DNA from: an uncultured SAR86 cluster bacterium
Lineage (GTDB): Bacteria; Pseudomonadota; Gammaproteobacteria; Magnimaribacterales; D2472
Assembly (NCBI GenBank): GCA_902518715.1
Contig: CABYHU010000001.1
Location: 1-64,000 of the forward strand
Direction: 5' to 3'
Length of the DNA stretch: 64,000 nt
Part shown: one piece after another, positions 30,355 to 41,573 of the stretch
Layout: every line of letters starts with the position of its first letter
Position numbering within the stretch: position 1 is the first letter of the stretch
Notes under the pieces: generated by a model
Databases searched by the model: none
Told to the model about the DNA's origin: nothing
The model's input: only the letters and a program-made list of their open reading frames with translations
Translations under genes and position numbers: made by a program

Positions 30355-30807
30355 ATGAAAATAATTTCTTATGACGGCTCTATGCAAGAAAAATCGTCAA
30401 TGTCAGTCCTCCTAGAAAATGATATTAAGACAGAAATTATAGAGCACGGAAAAAAAACTAGACCTTCTTGGGAAACATTTTTTAAAAAATTACATCTTCG
30501 TCATAAAGATTTATCAAACATTGATCTTTTTCTTATTTGCACAGGTCCAGGATCTTCCTATACCGCCGTTCGGTCATCAGTGAGTTTTTTTAAAGCTTTA
30601 TGCACTGGGTTAAATAAGCCACTAGCTGGCATTAGCTGTAATGAAATAAGAGATTTTAGACAAAAAAATAAAGGTACTGGCAAAGCTAACTCGATTGAAA
30701 TGATAAATCTCGTTAGGCTTAGCGTTGATGATTATTTAGACTCAGCCCCTTCTTCTGTTAATCCAATACATGATGAGGAGCATAGCTTTAGAGAGATGAA
30801 TGTCTGA
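30355..30807 (+). CDS. tsaB: TsaB-like tRNA threonylcarbamoyladenosine biosynthesis protein (short, divergent)
   Basis: NIDLFLICTGPGSSYTAVRSSVSFFKALCTGLNKPLAGIS resembles the TsaB GRGPGSFTGVRIG region; it follows adk as in pseudomonads. Confidence 0.7.
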   Translation: MKIISYDGSMQEKSSMSVLLENDIKTEIIEHGKKTRPSWETFFKKLHLRHKDLSNIDLFLICTGPGSSYTAVRSSVSFFKALCTGLNKPLAGISCNEIRDFRQKNKGTGKANSIEMINLVRLSVDDYLDSAPSSVNPIHDEEHSFREMNV

Positions 30808-31588
30808 TATTTTTTTAAGCCTTATTCTTGGGCTTATTCAAGGCCTTACAGAATTTCTTCCTATATCAAGCTCAGCTCATCTTCTTATCCCTTCTCTTGT
30901 ATTTGGTGCAAATGATTTAGGGTTAGGCTTTGATATTGCAGTTCATGCAGGAACTCTGTGTGCTGTTATCTATTTCTTTAAAAATGATATAAAAGTTTAC
31001 ACATTATCTATATTTAATTCTTCCAACAGGTATCAAAATGAAAGAAGGGTTGCTATTAATTTATTGATTGCGACAATACCGATTGTCTTTGCAGGAATAT
31101 TATTTAATGACTTAATTTCACAAAGACTAGTAACTAAAGAACTTATTGCATGGTCAAATATTTTCTTTGCATCTCTGCTTCTATTGAGTTTTTATTTATC
31201 TAAAAAAAATAAGGATATATTTCATTTATCTATACTAATGAGCATTTTTATAGGCTGTGTTCAAGTCTTTGCATTAATTCCAGGTGCCTCAAGGTCAGGA
31301 GTGGTAATAATGGCTTGTCTATTTCTAGGATTAAATTTAAAAGATTCCTCCAGGTTTGCATTTCTTTTAGCCATCCCAACTATTTTGGGAGCATTAATCT
31401 TTTTGGTTGCTGATTCAATTGCTACTAATTTGGATATTTTCAATGCACAGCTTTTCGTTGGATTTATTACCTCTGCATTGGTAGCTTTTTTTACTATTAA
31501 GTATTTTCTACAATTTGTTGAGCGGATTGGCATGATGCCTTTTTTTGTATACAGAATCTTTTTAGGCCTACTATTGATAATTTTGTGA
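30800..31588 (+). CDS. uppP: Undecaprenyl-diphosphatase UppP/BacA
   Basis: LGLIQGLTEFLPISSSAHL and PGASRSGVVIMACLFLGL motifs. Confidence 0.95.
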   Translation: MSDIFLSLILGLIQGLTEFLPISSSAHLLIPSLVFGANDLGLGFDIAVHAGTLCAVIYFFKNDIKVYTLSIFNSSNRYQNERRVAINLLIATIPIVFAGILFNDLISQRLVTKELIAWSNIFFASLLLLSFYLSKKNKDIFHLSILMSIFIGCVQVFALIPGASRSGVVIMACLFLGLNLKDSSRFAFLLAIPTILGALIFLVADSIATNLDIFNAQLFVGFITSALVAFFTIKYFLQFVERIGMMPFFVYRIFLGLLLIIL

Positions 31589-32220
31589 AAGAAGAAGATT
31601 TCTTTTATAAAAATAATATTCTTCACTATAAGATAAGTGATAAAGAAAGTTTAAGTTTTGATTTCCTAAAAGGTCGATTATTTAGCCGATTGAAGAGAAT
31701 TGAGCATGAATCACTAATTAAAAAAGCTATAGGTAAAAATAGAGCTCATTTAAAAATTTTTGATGCAACTGCAGGATCGTTGATTGATACTATAATTCTT
31801 TTAAAGCTAGGTCATGAAGTTATTGCATGCGAGCAAAGTAAAATACTATACAAGCTTTTAGATGATGCTATTTTACGAGCAAAGAATGAATACAATTTTT
31901 TTGAAAATCTTTCATTTATTAATTCAGATTCAGCAAAAATTATAGATTCGCATTCAGATTCAGATATTTTCTATTTTGACCCAATGTTCAAAGACATAAA
32001 ACAAAACACAAAACGATCCGGAACGCTTCAAAAAATTGGTAACGTACTCAGTCTTGAGAGATTGGAAGATACAAGCGAACAAATTTTTAATCAAATGTTA
32101 GAAAAGAAATATAAAAAGATTATTGTTAAAAGACCAATTAAAAGTAATCCACTTTATGAAAAAATAAATTATCAAGTTAAAGGAAAAGCAATTAGATATG
32201 ATGTTTATATTAAAACTTAA
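31585..32220 (+). CDS. rsmJ: 16S rRNA (guanine-N2) methyltransferase RsmJ-like
   Basis: IFDATAGSLIDTIILLKLGHEVIACEQSKILYKLLDDAI and FYFDPMF motifs. Confidence 0.8.
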   Translation: MKEEDFFYKNNILHYKISDKESLSFDFLKGRLFSRLKRIEHESLIKKAIGKNRAHLKIFDATAGSLIDTIILLKLGHEVIACEQSKILYKLLDDAILRAKNEYNFFENLSFINSDSAKIIDSHSDSDIFYFDPMFKDIKQNTKRSGTLQKIGNVLSLERLEDTSEQIFNQMLEKKYKKIIVKRPIKSNPLYEKINYQVKGKAIRYDVYIKT

Positions 32221-32223
32221 TTA

Positions 32224-32308
32224 TGGTGCCCCATATCTGAGTCGAACAGATACTCCCGAAGGAACGCGATTTTGAGTCGCGCGCGTCTACCAATTCCGCC
32301 AATGGGGC
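32224..32308 (-). tRNA. tRNA-Leu (anticodon CAA)
   Basis: Reverse complement GCCCCATTGGCGGAATTGGTAGACGCGCGCGACTCAAAATCGCG...TTCGACTCAGATATGGGGCACCA; acceptor stem pairs, encoded CCA, long variable arm. Confidence 0.95.
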
Positions 32309-32356
32309 AAGTGGCTAATTGTAGCTAACTATTCATTCTTTTAAAATTAGTGAGTA

Positions 32357-33379
32357 ATGAAAACAATAGAATTTGACTATAACTTGCCGGAAGAGTTAAT
32401 TGCATCTTATCCAAGTAAAGATAGAACTAAAAGCAGGCTTCTAATTGATGCAAATCCTGAAGAGCACAGAATCTTTTCAGAGATAGATAAGTTTATAAAC
32501 AAAGATGATTTATTAATTCTTAATAACACCTCAGTTTTGCCTGCAAGATTGTTTGGAAAAAAAGAAACTGGTGGAGAAGTTGAAGTTTTTCTCGAGAGAA
32601 TTATTGGCGAGACGACAGCACTTGTTCAAATTCGCTCTTCAAGATCTCCCAAGCCAGGCACACTTATAATCGTTGAAAAAAATGAGCATCGACATAAATT
32701 GTTATGTAAGGATCGCAAAGAGGGATTCTTTATTGTTGATTTTCAAGAAGATCCAAAAAAGATTTTTAATTCTCTAGGAAATACACCTTTACCACCTTAT
32801 ATAAAAAGAAAGATTGAGATCAAAGATAGACACAGATATCAAACGGTATACGAAAACAAAGATTATCAAGAATCAGTAGCAGCCCCGACAGCTGGGCTTC
32901 ATTTTGATAACTTATTATTAAGAAATATAGAAAAGATTGGCGCAAAAATTAGGTATATAAATTTAACAGTTGGTGCAGGAACTTTTCAGCCAGTAAAAGC
33001 AGAAAATATAAAGGATCATAAGATTCATAGTGAATATATAAGTGTTTCAAAGGAGCTTATTACTGAAATAATCAATACCAAGAAGATCGGTGGAAATATA
33101 ATCGCAGTTGGGACGACATCTTTAAGAGCCATAGAAACTGTTTTTTCAAAGAAATTAGATCAATTCGAAGGGTTAACAGATATATTTATTTATCCAGGAT
33201 ATGAATTTAAGGCTGTAGATAAGTTAATTACAAATTTTCACTTGCCAAAATCAACCTTGTTGATGCTTGTGGCTGCATTTATAGGTTTTGATAGAATGAA
33301 AAAACTATATGAAATAGCAATAAAAAAGAGATATAGATTTCTTTCTTATGGAGATGCAATGTTTCTTACTAGAAAATGA
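32357..33379 (+). CDS. queA: S-adenosylmethionine:tRNA ribosyltransferase-isomerase
   Basis: [42 protein letters not shown]; followed by tgt. Confidence 0.96.
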   Translation: MKTIEFDYNLPEELIASYPSKDRTKSRLLIDANPEEHRIFSEIDKFINKDDLLILNNTSVLPARLFGKKETGGEVEVFLERIIGETTALVQIRSSRSPKPGTLIIVEKNEHRHKLLCKDRKEGFFIVDFQEDPKKIFNSLGNTPLPPYIKRKIEIKDRHRYQTVYENKDYQESVAAPTAGLHFDNLLLRNIEKIGAKIRYINLTVGAGTFQPVKAENIKDHKIHSEYISVSKELITEIINTKKIGGNIIAVGTTSLRAIETVFSKKLDQFEGLTDIFIYPGYEFKAVDKLITNFHLPKSTLLMLVAAFIGFDRMKKLYEIAIKKRYRFLSYGDAMFLTRK

Positions 33380-34497
33380 AATATAAACTTTTAAAAAAAG
33401 ATGGATACGCAAGAAGGGGTTTCTTAGAACTCCAACATGGCAATATTCAAACACCAGTATTTATGCCTGTTGGAACAAATGCAACAGTCAAGGGCTTAAC
33501 TGTTGAGGATCTTGAAGAAACAGGCTCACAAATAATCCTTTCAAATACTTATCACTTAATGCTCCGTCCAGGAGATGAGATTATAAAGCAGCTTGGTGGC
33601 CTTCATAATTTTTGTAATTGGCAGAAACCTATTCTTACAGATTCAGGTGGCTTTCAGGTATGGAGTTTAGGCGATCTAGCAAAAGTTTCAGAGAAAGGGG
33701 TAAGTTTTAAATCACCTTATGATGGAAAGAATATATTTATGAGTCCAGAAGATTCAATTCAAATTCAAGAAAATCTTGGTTCGGATATTGTGATGGTATT
33801 CGATGAATGTACAAACTATCCATCCAATAAGAAAGAAGCGCAAAAATCTATGGAGCTGTCAGCAAGATGGGCAGCTAGATCAAAAGAAGCTCATAAATCA
33901 GAATCAGCATTATTTGGAATTGTGCAGGGAGGAATGTATGAAGATTTAAGAGAAGAATCACTAAATCTTACCTTGGCATGTGAATTTGATGGCATTGCGA
34001 TTGGAGGGTTAAGTGTTGGCGAGCCCAAAGAAGAAAAAACAAAAGTGCTTAAACATTTATCAAATATTCTTCCAGATGATAAGCCAAGGTATCTTATGGG
34101 AGTAGGGAAGCCTGAAGATATTGTTGAAGCAGTCTTCTATGGTGTTGAAATGTTTGACTGTGTCTTGCCTACAAGGAATGCAAGGAATGGACAGCTTATA
34201 ACTAGCACAGGAGTGATAAATATTAGGAATGCGAAATATAAAAATGATGATTCACCGATAGATGAAAATTCAGATTCTAAGGTTTGTAAAAATTATTCAA
34301 AAGCCTATTTACATCATCTAGATAAAACTAATGAAATGCTAGGATCAATGCTTGCCAGCTATCACAATATTTATTATTACCATGAGCTAATGAAGCAAAT
34401 TAGACAATCAATTGATGACGATATATTCGTAAACTTTGCAAAAGACTTTTATAATAGTCGAAATTTACCAATTCCAGATTATTTGGAGGGCTTATAA
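33376..34497 (+). CDS. tgt: Queuine tRNA-ribosyltransferase
   Basis: [53 protein letters not shown]. Confidence 0.97.
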   Translation: MKYKLLKKDGYARRGFLELQHGNIQTPVFMPVGTNATVKGLTVEDLEETGSQIILSNTYHLMLRPGDEIIKQLGGLHNFCNWQKPILTDSGGFQVWSLGDLAKVSEKGVSFKSPYDGKNIFMSPEDSIQIQENLGSDIVMVFDECTNYPSNKKEAQKSMELSARWAARSKEAHKSESALFGIVQGGMYEDLREESLNLTLACEFDGIAIGGLSVGEPKEEKTKVLKHLSNILPDDKPRYLMGVGKPEDIVEAVFYGVEMFDCVLPTRNARNGQLITSTGVINIRNAKYKNDDSPIDENSDSKVCKNYSKAYLHHLDKTNEMLGSMLASYHNIYYYHELMKQIRQSIDDDIFVNFAKDFYNSRNLPIPDYLEGL

Positions 34498-34779
34498 ATG
34501 GAATTTTTCCCACTATTATTTTTACTTTTTTTATTTGCTTTGTTGTACTTCACAACAATTAGGCCTCAACAAAAACGTCAAAAAGAAATCAATGCAATGC
34601 TTGATGCACTTGAAAAGGGTGATGAAATATCAACTGCAGGCGGAATTCTTGGAAAGGTAAGAAATATTAAAGGCCCTTATGTAGCAATTGAAGTTAGCGA
34701 AAATGTAACTTTCAAGATTCAAAAGACTGCAATTGCAAATACTTTACCGAAAGGAACTATAGATTCCATAAATAGTTAG
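34498..34779 (+). CDS. yajC: Preprotein translocase subunit YajC
   Basis: TM segment then FTTIRPQQKRQKEINAML...GDEISTAGGILGKV; between tgt and secD. Confidence 0.95.
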   Translation: MEFFPLLFLLFLFALLYFTTIRPQQKRQKEINAMLDALEKGDEISTAGGILGKVRNIKGPYVAIEVSENVTFKIQKTAIANTLPKGTIDSINS

Positions 34780-34782
34780 TTT

Positions 34783-36642
34783 ATGAATAAATTTCCGACA
34801 TGGCGCTACTTTGTAATTATCGCAGTGCTTATGCTTGGGATACTTTATGCTTTACCTAATCTTTATCCTGCTCAACCAGCAATCCAGGTAGCTTATACAG
34901 ATTCATCTAAATCAGCAGATCAATCTTTGCTTAACACAATCCGCGAGGAGATCGCTAAGCAAGATATAGAAATATCAGAAATTAATCTTAAGAATAACAA
35001 TATAGTTGCTCAGTTTTCTTCTGTAGAAGATCAACTTATTGCCAAAACAGCTCTGCAAAAAGCTTTACTTGATAGAGTTATTGTTGCACTAAAGCTTGAA
35101 CCTACAACTCCAGATTGGTTGGCATCAATTGGCGGACGACCCCTTAAACTTGGTCTTGATTTATCAGGCGGTGTTCATTTCTTATTAGAGGTAGATGTAG
35201 AAACTGCTTTGGGTGATAAAGTTGATGGCCTTTTAAACTCTTATAGAAAGAAATTTAGGACTGAGAACATAAACTATATTTCTTCATCAATTTCAGATGA
35301 TCAGGTCTCATTCAAATTTAAATCAAGTGAGGATTATGAAAAAGCATTAGATATATTCCTAACGGATACCCTTACTCCTACCGGATTTCAATTTGATTTA
35401 GTCGAGCAAAGCAATATCTCAACTTTAAAGGTAAGTTATTCAGAGATTGCAATTAAAGAGCTAAGGGATTATGCAGTTAAGCAAAACCTAATGACACTTA
35501 GAAATAGAGTTAACGAGCTAGGAGTATCAGAGCCTGTTGTTCAACGACAAGGGGCGAATAGAATTGTAGTTGAATTACCCGGTGTACAAGATACTGCAGC
35601 TGCAAAAAAGATTATTGGTAAGACAGCAAATCTAGAATTTAGACTTGAAGCAAAATCTAATGCATCACGCCTTAGAAAAACTGAGTTTGATTATAAAGAT
35701 GAAAGGTACGGGACAGCATTTTTAGAAAATGATGTGATTGTTACTGGAGACCGAGTAACAAATGCAAATACAGGTTTTGATGAGAGTGGTTTTGCACAAG
35801 TCAATATTACTCTAGACATGCAAGGTGGAAGAGCTATGCAACGAGCAACCAATGGAAATGTTGGCAGAAGGCTTGGTGTTTTATTTGTTGAGCAGAAGAG
35901 TAAATCTACTCTTGTTGAAGATGAGTTTGGCAATGAGGTCATTGAGCAAACTTCATACATTGAAAAAAATATAATTAATCTTGCAACAGTTCAAGCTGTA
36001 TTAGGAACTAACTTCAGAATTACTGGCGTTGGCTCACCACAAGAGGCAAGCGAGCTTGCATTACTATTAAGGGCTGGTGCTTTGGCTGCCCCAATGAAGT
36101 TTGTTGAGGAAAGAACTGTTGGGCCAAGTCTTGGAAAAGAAAATATTGAACTGGGAATGAGATCAGTAATGATTGGGTTTTTAATGGTTATTCTTTTTAT
36201 GGGTTTTTATTATCGATTGTTTGGTCTGGCAGCAAATGTTGCTCTAACATCAAATCTAGTCCTTATTACCGGGATTATGTCATTGCTTGGAGCTACATTA
36301 ACTTTACCTGGAATTGCAGGTATTGTATTAACAGTTGGTATGGCCGTTGATGCTAATGTTTTAATATTTTCAAGAATCAGAGAAGAGCTTAAAGGAGGCA
36401 AAAATCCGCATCAAGCAATCCAAGATGGGTTCTCGAGAGCATTTGTTACAATTTTTGATGCAAACATCACAACTTTGATTGCAGCTTTAATTTTGTATGC
36501 AATTGGTACAGGACCAATTAAAGGGTTTGCCGTAACACTCTCTATAGGGATTATTACATCAATGTTTACAGCAATAATGGGTACTAGAGCAATCGTTCAA
36601 TTAATGTATGGTTCAAGAAACATACAGGAGCTTAAAATCTAA
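34783..36642 (+). CDS. secD: Protein translocase subunit SecD
   Basis: LKLGLDLSGGVHFLLEV, VNELGVSEPVVQRQG, AVDANVLIFSRIREE. Confidence 0.97.
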   Translation: MNKFPTWRYFVIIAVLMLGILYALPNLYPAQPAIQVAYTDSSKSADQSLLNTIREEIAKQDIEISEINLKNNNIVAQFSSVEDQLIAKTALQKALLDRVIVALKLEPTTPDWLASIGGRPLKLGLDLSGGVHFLLEVDVETALGDKVDGLLNSYRKKFRTENINYISSSISDDQVSFKFKSSEDYEKALDIFLTDTLTPTGFQFDLVEQSNISTLKVSYSEIAIKELRDYAVKQNLMTLRNRVNELGVSEPVVQRQGANRIVVELPGVQDTAAAKKIIGKTANLEFRLEAKSNASRLRKTEFDYKDERYGTAFLENDVIVTGDRVTNANTGFDESGFAQVNITLDMQGGRAMQRATNGNVGRRLGVLFVEQKSKSTLVEDEFGNEVIEQTSYIEKNIINLATVQAVLGTNFRITGVGSPQEASELALLLRAGALAAPMKFVEERTVGPSLGKENIELGMRSVMIGFLMVILFMGFYYRLFGLAANVALTSNLVLITGIMSLLGATLTLPGIAGIVLTVGMAVDANVLIFSRIREELKGGKNPHQAIQDGFSRAFVTIFDANITTLIAALILYAIGTGPIKGFAVTLSIGIITSMFTAIMGTRAIVQLMYGSRNIQELKI

Positions 36643-37550
36643 TGAATATTAATTTCATGCGCTTTAGAAAGATTGCAATTACTATTTCATTGATTTTATT
36701 TGTAGGCTCAATTGGATCTATTTTTACAAAAGGTCTTAGTCTTGGCTTAGATTTTAGCGGTGGCACTCTTGTTGAGATTCAGTATGAGGACTCCGTAGAT
36801 CTTCAAGAAATTAGAGGCGTACTAAGTGATAATGGCTATGAGGATTTTCAAGTTGTTAATTTTGGTTCAAGCTTAGATGTGCTAATTAAGATTGCTGATC
36901 AGCCTGGAAATAGTTCTCTTGGTGATCAAATATTTACTTTACTGTCATCAAATGATTTCGAAGGTGAACTTAAACGAATTGAATTTGTTGGTCCTCAGAT
37001 TGGTTCAGAATTGAGAGATCAAGGTGGTTTAGGAATGCTTGTAGCTCTTGGAATGATTTTGCTTTATGTTGCTTTTAGATTTCAGTATAAATTTGCTTTA
37101 GGAGCTGTAGCTGCACTAGGACATGATGTAGTAATTATCTTAGGCTTATTTTCAATTTTTGCCTGGGACTTTGATCTTTCTGTTCTAGCTGCTCTTTTAG
37201 CGGTAATAGGTTATTCACTCAACGACTCAATAGTTGTATCCGATAGGATTAGAGAAAACTTTAGATCAGAAAGGGCTTTGGGTTCTGAAGATTTAATAAA
37301 CCTCTCCCTTAATCAAACCCTTAGTCGAACAGTAATTACATCTTTAACCACATTGCTTGTTTTGTTTGCACTATTTTTCTTTGGTGGCGAAGCAGTTAGG
37401 GGATTTAGTTTAGGTCTTATTATAGGAGTTCTCATTGGAACATACTCATCACTTTATATTGTTACAACAATACTTATTTCATTAAATTTATCTCAAGAAG
37501 ATATGGCTGTACCTGATGTTGAGGGTGCAGAATTTGATGATATGCCCTAA
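36642..37550 (+). CDS. secF: Protein translocase subunit SecF
   Basis: GLDFSGGTLVEIQYE, IGYSLNDSIVVSDRIREN, NQTLSRTVITSLTTLLVL. Confidence 0.97.
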   Translation: MNINFMRFRKIAITISLILFVGSIGSIFTKGLSLGLDFSGGTLVEIQYEDSVDLQEIRGVLSDNGYEDFQVVNFGSSLDVLIKIADQPGNSSLGDQIFTLLSSNDFEGELKRIEFVGPQIGSELRDQGGLGMLVALGMILLYVAFRFQYKFALGAVAALGHDVVIILGLFSIFAWDFDLSVLAALLAVIGYSLNDSIVVSDRIRENFRSERALGSEDLINLSLNQTLSRTVITSLTTLLVLFALFFFGGEAVRGFSLGLIIGVLIGTYSSLYIVTTILISLNLSQEDMAVPDVEGAEFDDMP

Positions 37551-38353
37551 GTTTTACTTTCTAAATTTGATTCAACAGCCTGGAGTATTGGCTTAAAACA
37601 TTTTGGTGAACAGCAAACAATATTTTCGCTGCCATGATACTTTGGGTTTCCATTAAAGTCAGAGAGAAGAGCTCCAGCTTCTTCGGCAATGATTATTCCT
37701 GCAGCAACATCCCATGGTTTGAGGCCATTACCCCAGAAACCATCCAGTCTTCCAGCAGCAATATAAGCTAAATCTAAAGCAGAGCATCCTGTTCTTCGAA
37801 TAGTTATTTCATTTTTATAAAGCTCCATAAATGTTCCAAGCAAGTTATATTTATAATTTTGTTCCGGAGTACTTCGTGAGCTACAACTTAACAAAGCATC
37901 TGTAAGATTTTTTTGATCACTTACTCTAATTCTTTCTCCATTTAACTGAGCACCTTTGCCCTTAGATGCAGAAAATTCTTCTCTTCTTGTTGGATCTATT
38001 ATGACTCCATGAGTAGGGACTCCATCCACAGAGGCACATAAAGAAATACAATAATGAGGAAATCCATTAATGAAATTTGTAGTTCCGTCTATTGGATCAA
38101 GTATCCAGGTAACATTTGAGTTATTAATTTCCTTACCTGACTCCTCGCCTAAAAAATTATGCTCAGGATAGTAAGATTTTATATCCTCAAATATTATTTG
38201 CTCAACTCTTCTATCAACTTCCGTCACGTAATCAGTAGATCCTTTTTTCTCTACTTTAAGCTTATGAAGTTTTTTAACGGCAAATTCTAACTCTACCGCT
38301 CCCTTTCGAGCAGCCATAAGTCCAATATTTAATAATGCTGGTTGATTCATCTC
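37547..38353 (-). CDS. suhB: Inositol-1-monophosphatase SuhB
   Basis: WILDPIDGTTNFINGFPHYCISL and KPWDVAAGIIIAEEAGA. Start probably at the internal ATG (MNQPALLNIGLM). Confidence 0.94.
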   Translation of the reverse strand, partial: EMNQPALLNIGLMAARKGAVELEFAVKKLHKLKVEKKGSTDYVTEVDRRVEQIIFEDIKSYYPEHNFLGEESGKEINNSNVTWILDPIDGTTNFINGFPHYCISLCASVDGVPTHGVIIDPTRREEFSASKGKGAQLNGERIRVSDQKNLTDALLSCSSRSTPEQNYKYNLLGTFMELYKNEITIRRTGCSALDLAYIAAGRLDGFWGNGLKPWDVAAGIIIAEEAGALLSDFNGNPKYHGSENIVCCSPKCFKPILQAVESNLESKT

Positions 38354-38386
38354 GCATATTGTAATGGAAATATTCATAATAACGAT

Positions 38387-39112
38387 ATGAATGACATAAA
38401 AAACCAGATTGATATAGTTTTAGTAGAGACCTCTCATCCAGGGAACATCGGCTCAGTTGCCAGAGCGATGAAAACAATGGGACTTAAAAACCTCATATTG
38501 GTTAACCCAAAAGAATTCCCAAGCAAAGAAGCATTTATACTTTCTGGTAATGCGCAAGATGTAATTGAGGAAGCTATTGTAGTGGATACTCTTGATGATG
38601 CCATTAGAGACAGTACTAATATTTATGCAACTTCTGCAAGAACTCGAACCATTTCTTGGCCTATCATTTCAGCAGATCAGGCGGGAAAAGAGATAAATAA
38701 GAATGTTAAAAAAAATTCAAAAACATCAATAATTTTTGGCAGAGAGGATAGGGGCCTAACTAATGATGAATTGCAAAAGGCTAACAAGCATATCCTGATT
38801 CCATCAAGTGAAGAGTATCCAGTTCTAAATATTGCAATGTCAGTTCAAGTTATTGCATATGAGATTTTTAAAAATTCTAATATTGAAATTGATACTGAGT
38901 GGCAAGATTATCCAGAACTTAATTCTGAGGAATTAACAATGTTGATAGATCACTTTGTTGATACAAGTTATAAACTTAATTTGTTTGATGAAGAGAATGC
39001 AAAAAAAATTCTTGTAAGAATTAAAAGAATGTTTACCAGACTAAAACCTGACAAGATGGAAGGAAATTTCCTTCGTGGATTTCTTACAAGAATTAACAAA
39101 AAAATTAAGTAA
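38387..39112 (+). CDS. trmJ: tRNA (cytidine/uridine-2'-O-)-methyltransferase TrmJ
   Basis: VLVETSHPGNIGSVARAMKTMGL, IFGREDRGLTNDEL, LNIAMSVQVIAYE. Start set at MNDIKNQID. Confidence 0.93.
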   Translation: MNDIKNQIDIVLVETSHPGNIGSVARAMKTMGLKNLILVNPKEFPSKEAFILSGNAQDVIEEAIVVDTLDDAIRDSTNIYATSARTRTISWPIISADQAGKEINKNVKKNSKTSIIFGREDRGLTNDELQKANKHILIPSSEEYPVLNIAMSVQVIAYEIFKNSNIEIDTEWQDYPELNSEELTMLIDHFVDTSYKLNLFDEENAKKILVRIKRMFTRLKPDKMEGNFLRGFLTRINKKIK

Positions 39113-39157
39113 TCAATATTTGAAAGAAGCTTTTAAATGATTATAATTACGGCTCCT

Positions 39158-39233
<76 letters not shown>

Positions 39234-39241
39234 ATTTCTTA

Positions 39242-39267
39242 AAAAGCCCTTTAATTAGGGCTTTTTT
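39242..39267 (+). terminator. Rho-independent terminator after tRNA-Glu
   Basis: AAAAGCCC-TTTAATTA-GGGCTTTTTT hairpin plus T-tract. Confidence 0.85.
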
Positions 39268-39321
39268 ATTACTTATTCCTAAAAAATATATATTATTAGA
39301 ACTTACCTTTTTTTCGACAAA

Positions 39322-40671
39322 ATGAATAAGTTTTTATTTATATTAATTTGTTTAGCCTTAAATGCTTATACAACTGATTTTGATACCAATAACTCTCTAA
39401 TTGACTTCTATGGAAAATCTGAAACCAAGATCAACATTGTCATTAAAGATAATATCGATATTCAGGGAAAAGTTACTTCTGCTGGTTCGTTAGCTCTCAA
39501 AGATAATGCAGCCTATAAAAATGCTTTCATAATTCAAAGACTAATTGATTCTAATTTTTATATTTCTGGAAAAGCAAATCTTTCAGAGTGGGCAAATTTT
39601 AGAAGCGAAAATTCTGTTAGCGGCTGGTCAAGTATAGGTGGCCAAACTACACATGTTTTAGATAGTAAATACAATCCATGTGGATCAAGTTCAGGATCTG
39701 CCGTAGCCGTTGCTTCAGGATTGGTTGATATTGCGATTGGAACTGAGACAAATGGATCTATTTCTTGCCCATCATCTATTAATGGCATTATCGGATTTAA
39801 GCCTACAGTGGGTTTAGTTAGTAGGTCAGGAATAATTCCAATTTCTTCGTCACAAGATACTGCAGGTCCAATGGGTAAAACTTTGGAGATTGTTGCTAAG
39901 ACATTGGAAGTAATTTCTGGTTATGATCCAAATGATAAGGCGACCGCATCTATTCCAGAAGATTTTAATTACAATTTTGTGGATGCAACAAATAATAGGA
40001 GACTTTATGGCATTCGATTTGGATTACTTAATGCAGATAATCAACACCCCCAAGTGATTGAGTTTCATAATGAAATCAAAGCGATAGTAAAAAAACTCGG
40101 TGGCGAGCTCATAGATATCAAAGATGATCGAATTTATCCAGATGAAGCTGAATATTTTATTCTTTTGTATGAATTTAGAGTTGGTCTAGAGAAATATTTA
40201 CAAAGCTCATCATCCAAAATGCAAAATCTCAATGATTTGATCATGTTTAATGAAGAAAATAAGAATACCGTTATGCCTCACTTTGGCCAGGATATTTTTT
40301 TTAAATCTCTAGAAAGTGATAGTTACATAAGATATATGTGGTCAAAATATAAAGTAAGTAATTCATACAAAGAGACCTTGCGACTTCTTGAGGAATATGA
40401 AATAGATGCTTTTATTGGCCTTACAAGAGGACCAGCATGGAGAATAAATTATGATGGCGGCGATTGGCCAGCAATGCAGGAAACTCTAAGATTTAGTAGT
40501 GGTGGATTCGCAGCACATAATGGAATGCCTCATATTACAATTCCATTTTTTAACATAGATAATTTTCCAGTGGGGATTTCTATTATTGGCAAGCGTTGGG
40601 ATGATAGAGAAATATTAAAGTTTGCTTCTGCAATTGATAGTCAAAAACCTAAAATCATAATGGGCGATTAA
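39322..40671 (+). CDS. Amidase-signature family protein, probably exported
   Basis: N-terminal hydrophobic leader, VIKDNIDIQG, NPCGSSSGSAVAVASGLVDIAIGTETNGSISCPSS (Ser-Ser-Lys triad), GFKPTVGLVSR. Confidence 0.88.
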   Translation: MNKFLFILICLALNAYTTDFDTNNSLIDFYGKSETKINIVIKDNIDIQGKVTSAGSLALKDNAAYKNAFIIQRLIDSNFYISGKANLSEWANFRSENSVSGWSSIGGQTTHVLDSKYNPCGSSSGSAVAVASGLVDIAIGTETNGSISCPSSINGIIGFKPTVGLVSRSGIIPISSSQDTAGPMGKTLEIVAKTLEVISGYDPNDKATASIPEDFNYNFVDATNNRRLYGIRFGLLNADNQHPQVIEFHNEIKAIVKKLGGELIDIKDDRIYPDEAEYFILLYEFRVGLEKYLQSSSSKMQNLNDLIMFNEENKNTVMPHFGQDIFFKSLESDSYIRYMWSKYKVSNSYKETLRLLEEYEIDAFIGLTRGPAWRINYDGGDWPAMQETLRFSSGGFAAHNGMPHITIPFFNIDNFPVGISIIGKRWDDREILKFASAIDSQKPKIIMGD

Positions 40672-40673
40672 AA

Positions 40674-41573
40674 ATGGAAACAACTTTACTTTTTAAAACA
40701 ACACTTATTCTTACATTTGAGCTCAGTATTGCATTTGGGTTGTGTATTTATTTTCTTAAAGCTGCAAAAAAAGCAGCATTAAGTGGGAAAGATTTTTTTG
40801 GAATACATTTTACCCATGCAGTAAACATGAATAATGAACTTGATTTGATTCCTGATCCAACAAGATCAATTGAATATCCCAGGAAAATGTCAAAGTTAGT
40901 CGATAAACCAAAGCAAAAATGGAAAAACCCAAATAAGAAGGAAACCGAATGGTCGGTAGAGTTTGCCGCAAACAGAGAAGAAGCTATTGCATATCTTAAA
41001 GATGGATATGAAGATGAGATGGATATGCCTAAGCCGCTGGCAATAACTTTCTATCTTTGGATTTTATCTTCGACCGCCTTACTAATTTCATCAATTGTTC
41101 CACCATATGAATATTATCTTTTAGTTGGCATGCTTCTATTTACATTTACAAATATTTGTCTAGGCCCTGTGCTCGCAGGGATGATGCTTTGGATTGATGA
41201 GAATGATGGAATGAGAGCTTTGAAGATTACTTTAATTGTGACTTTTCTAGCTGGCTTTATTGGCTACTCAGATTTTTATAGCTTTGCCCAAAATGAGTAT
41301 CTGATTTTAGTCATGTTTCTATTGTTGTTAGGCCTTGTTGTTTTTAGTCTTGTTAATCTTTTTAGAGGATTTTCAAGGAGTGTCTCTAGAGCGGTGGCAA
41401 TAGGAGGAGCAACGCTATTTTCATTATATATAATAGTGGATTTTAATAGACTTATTTATATGGAAGATTTAAATATCAATGACTGGAATACAGCTTTTTA
41501 TATGTCTTATACCATTTATTTAGATATTATTAATTTACTTTTACAGATACTTGATGCTATGAGTAATTCATAA
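40674..41573 (+). CDS. Hypothetical multi-pass membrane protein
   Basis: Complete ORF with about 6-7 hydrophobic segments; starts 2 nt after the amidase stop; no family recognised. Confidence 0.65.
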   Translation: METTLLFKTTLILTFELSIAFGLCIYFLKAAKKAALSGKDFFGIHFTHAVNMNNELDLIPDPTRSIEYPRKMSKLVDKPKQKWKNPNKKETEWSVEFAANREEAIAYLKDGYEDEMDMPKPLAITFYLWILSSTALLISSIVPPYEYYLLVGMLLFTFTNICLGPVLAGMMLWIDENDGMRALKITLIVTFLAGFIGYSDFYSFAQNEYLILVMFLLLLGLVVFSLVNLFRGFSRSVSRAVAIGGATLFSLYIIVDFNRLIYMEDLNINDWNTAFYMSYTIYLDIINLLLQILDAMSNS

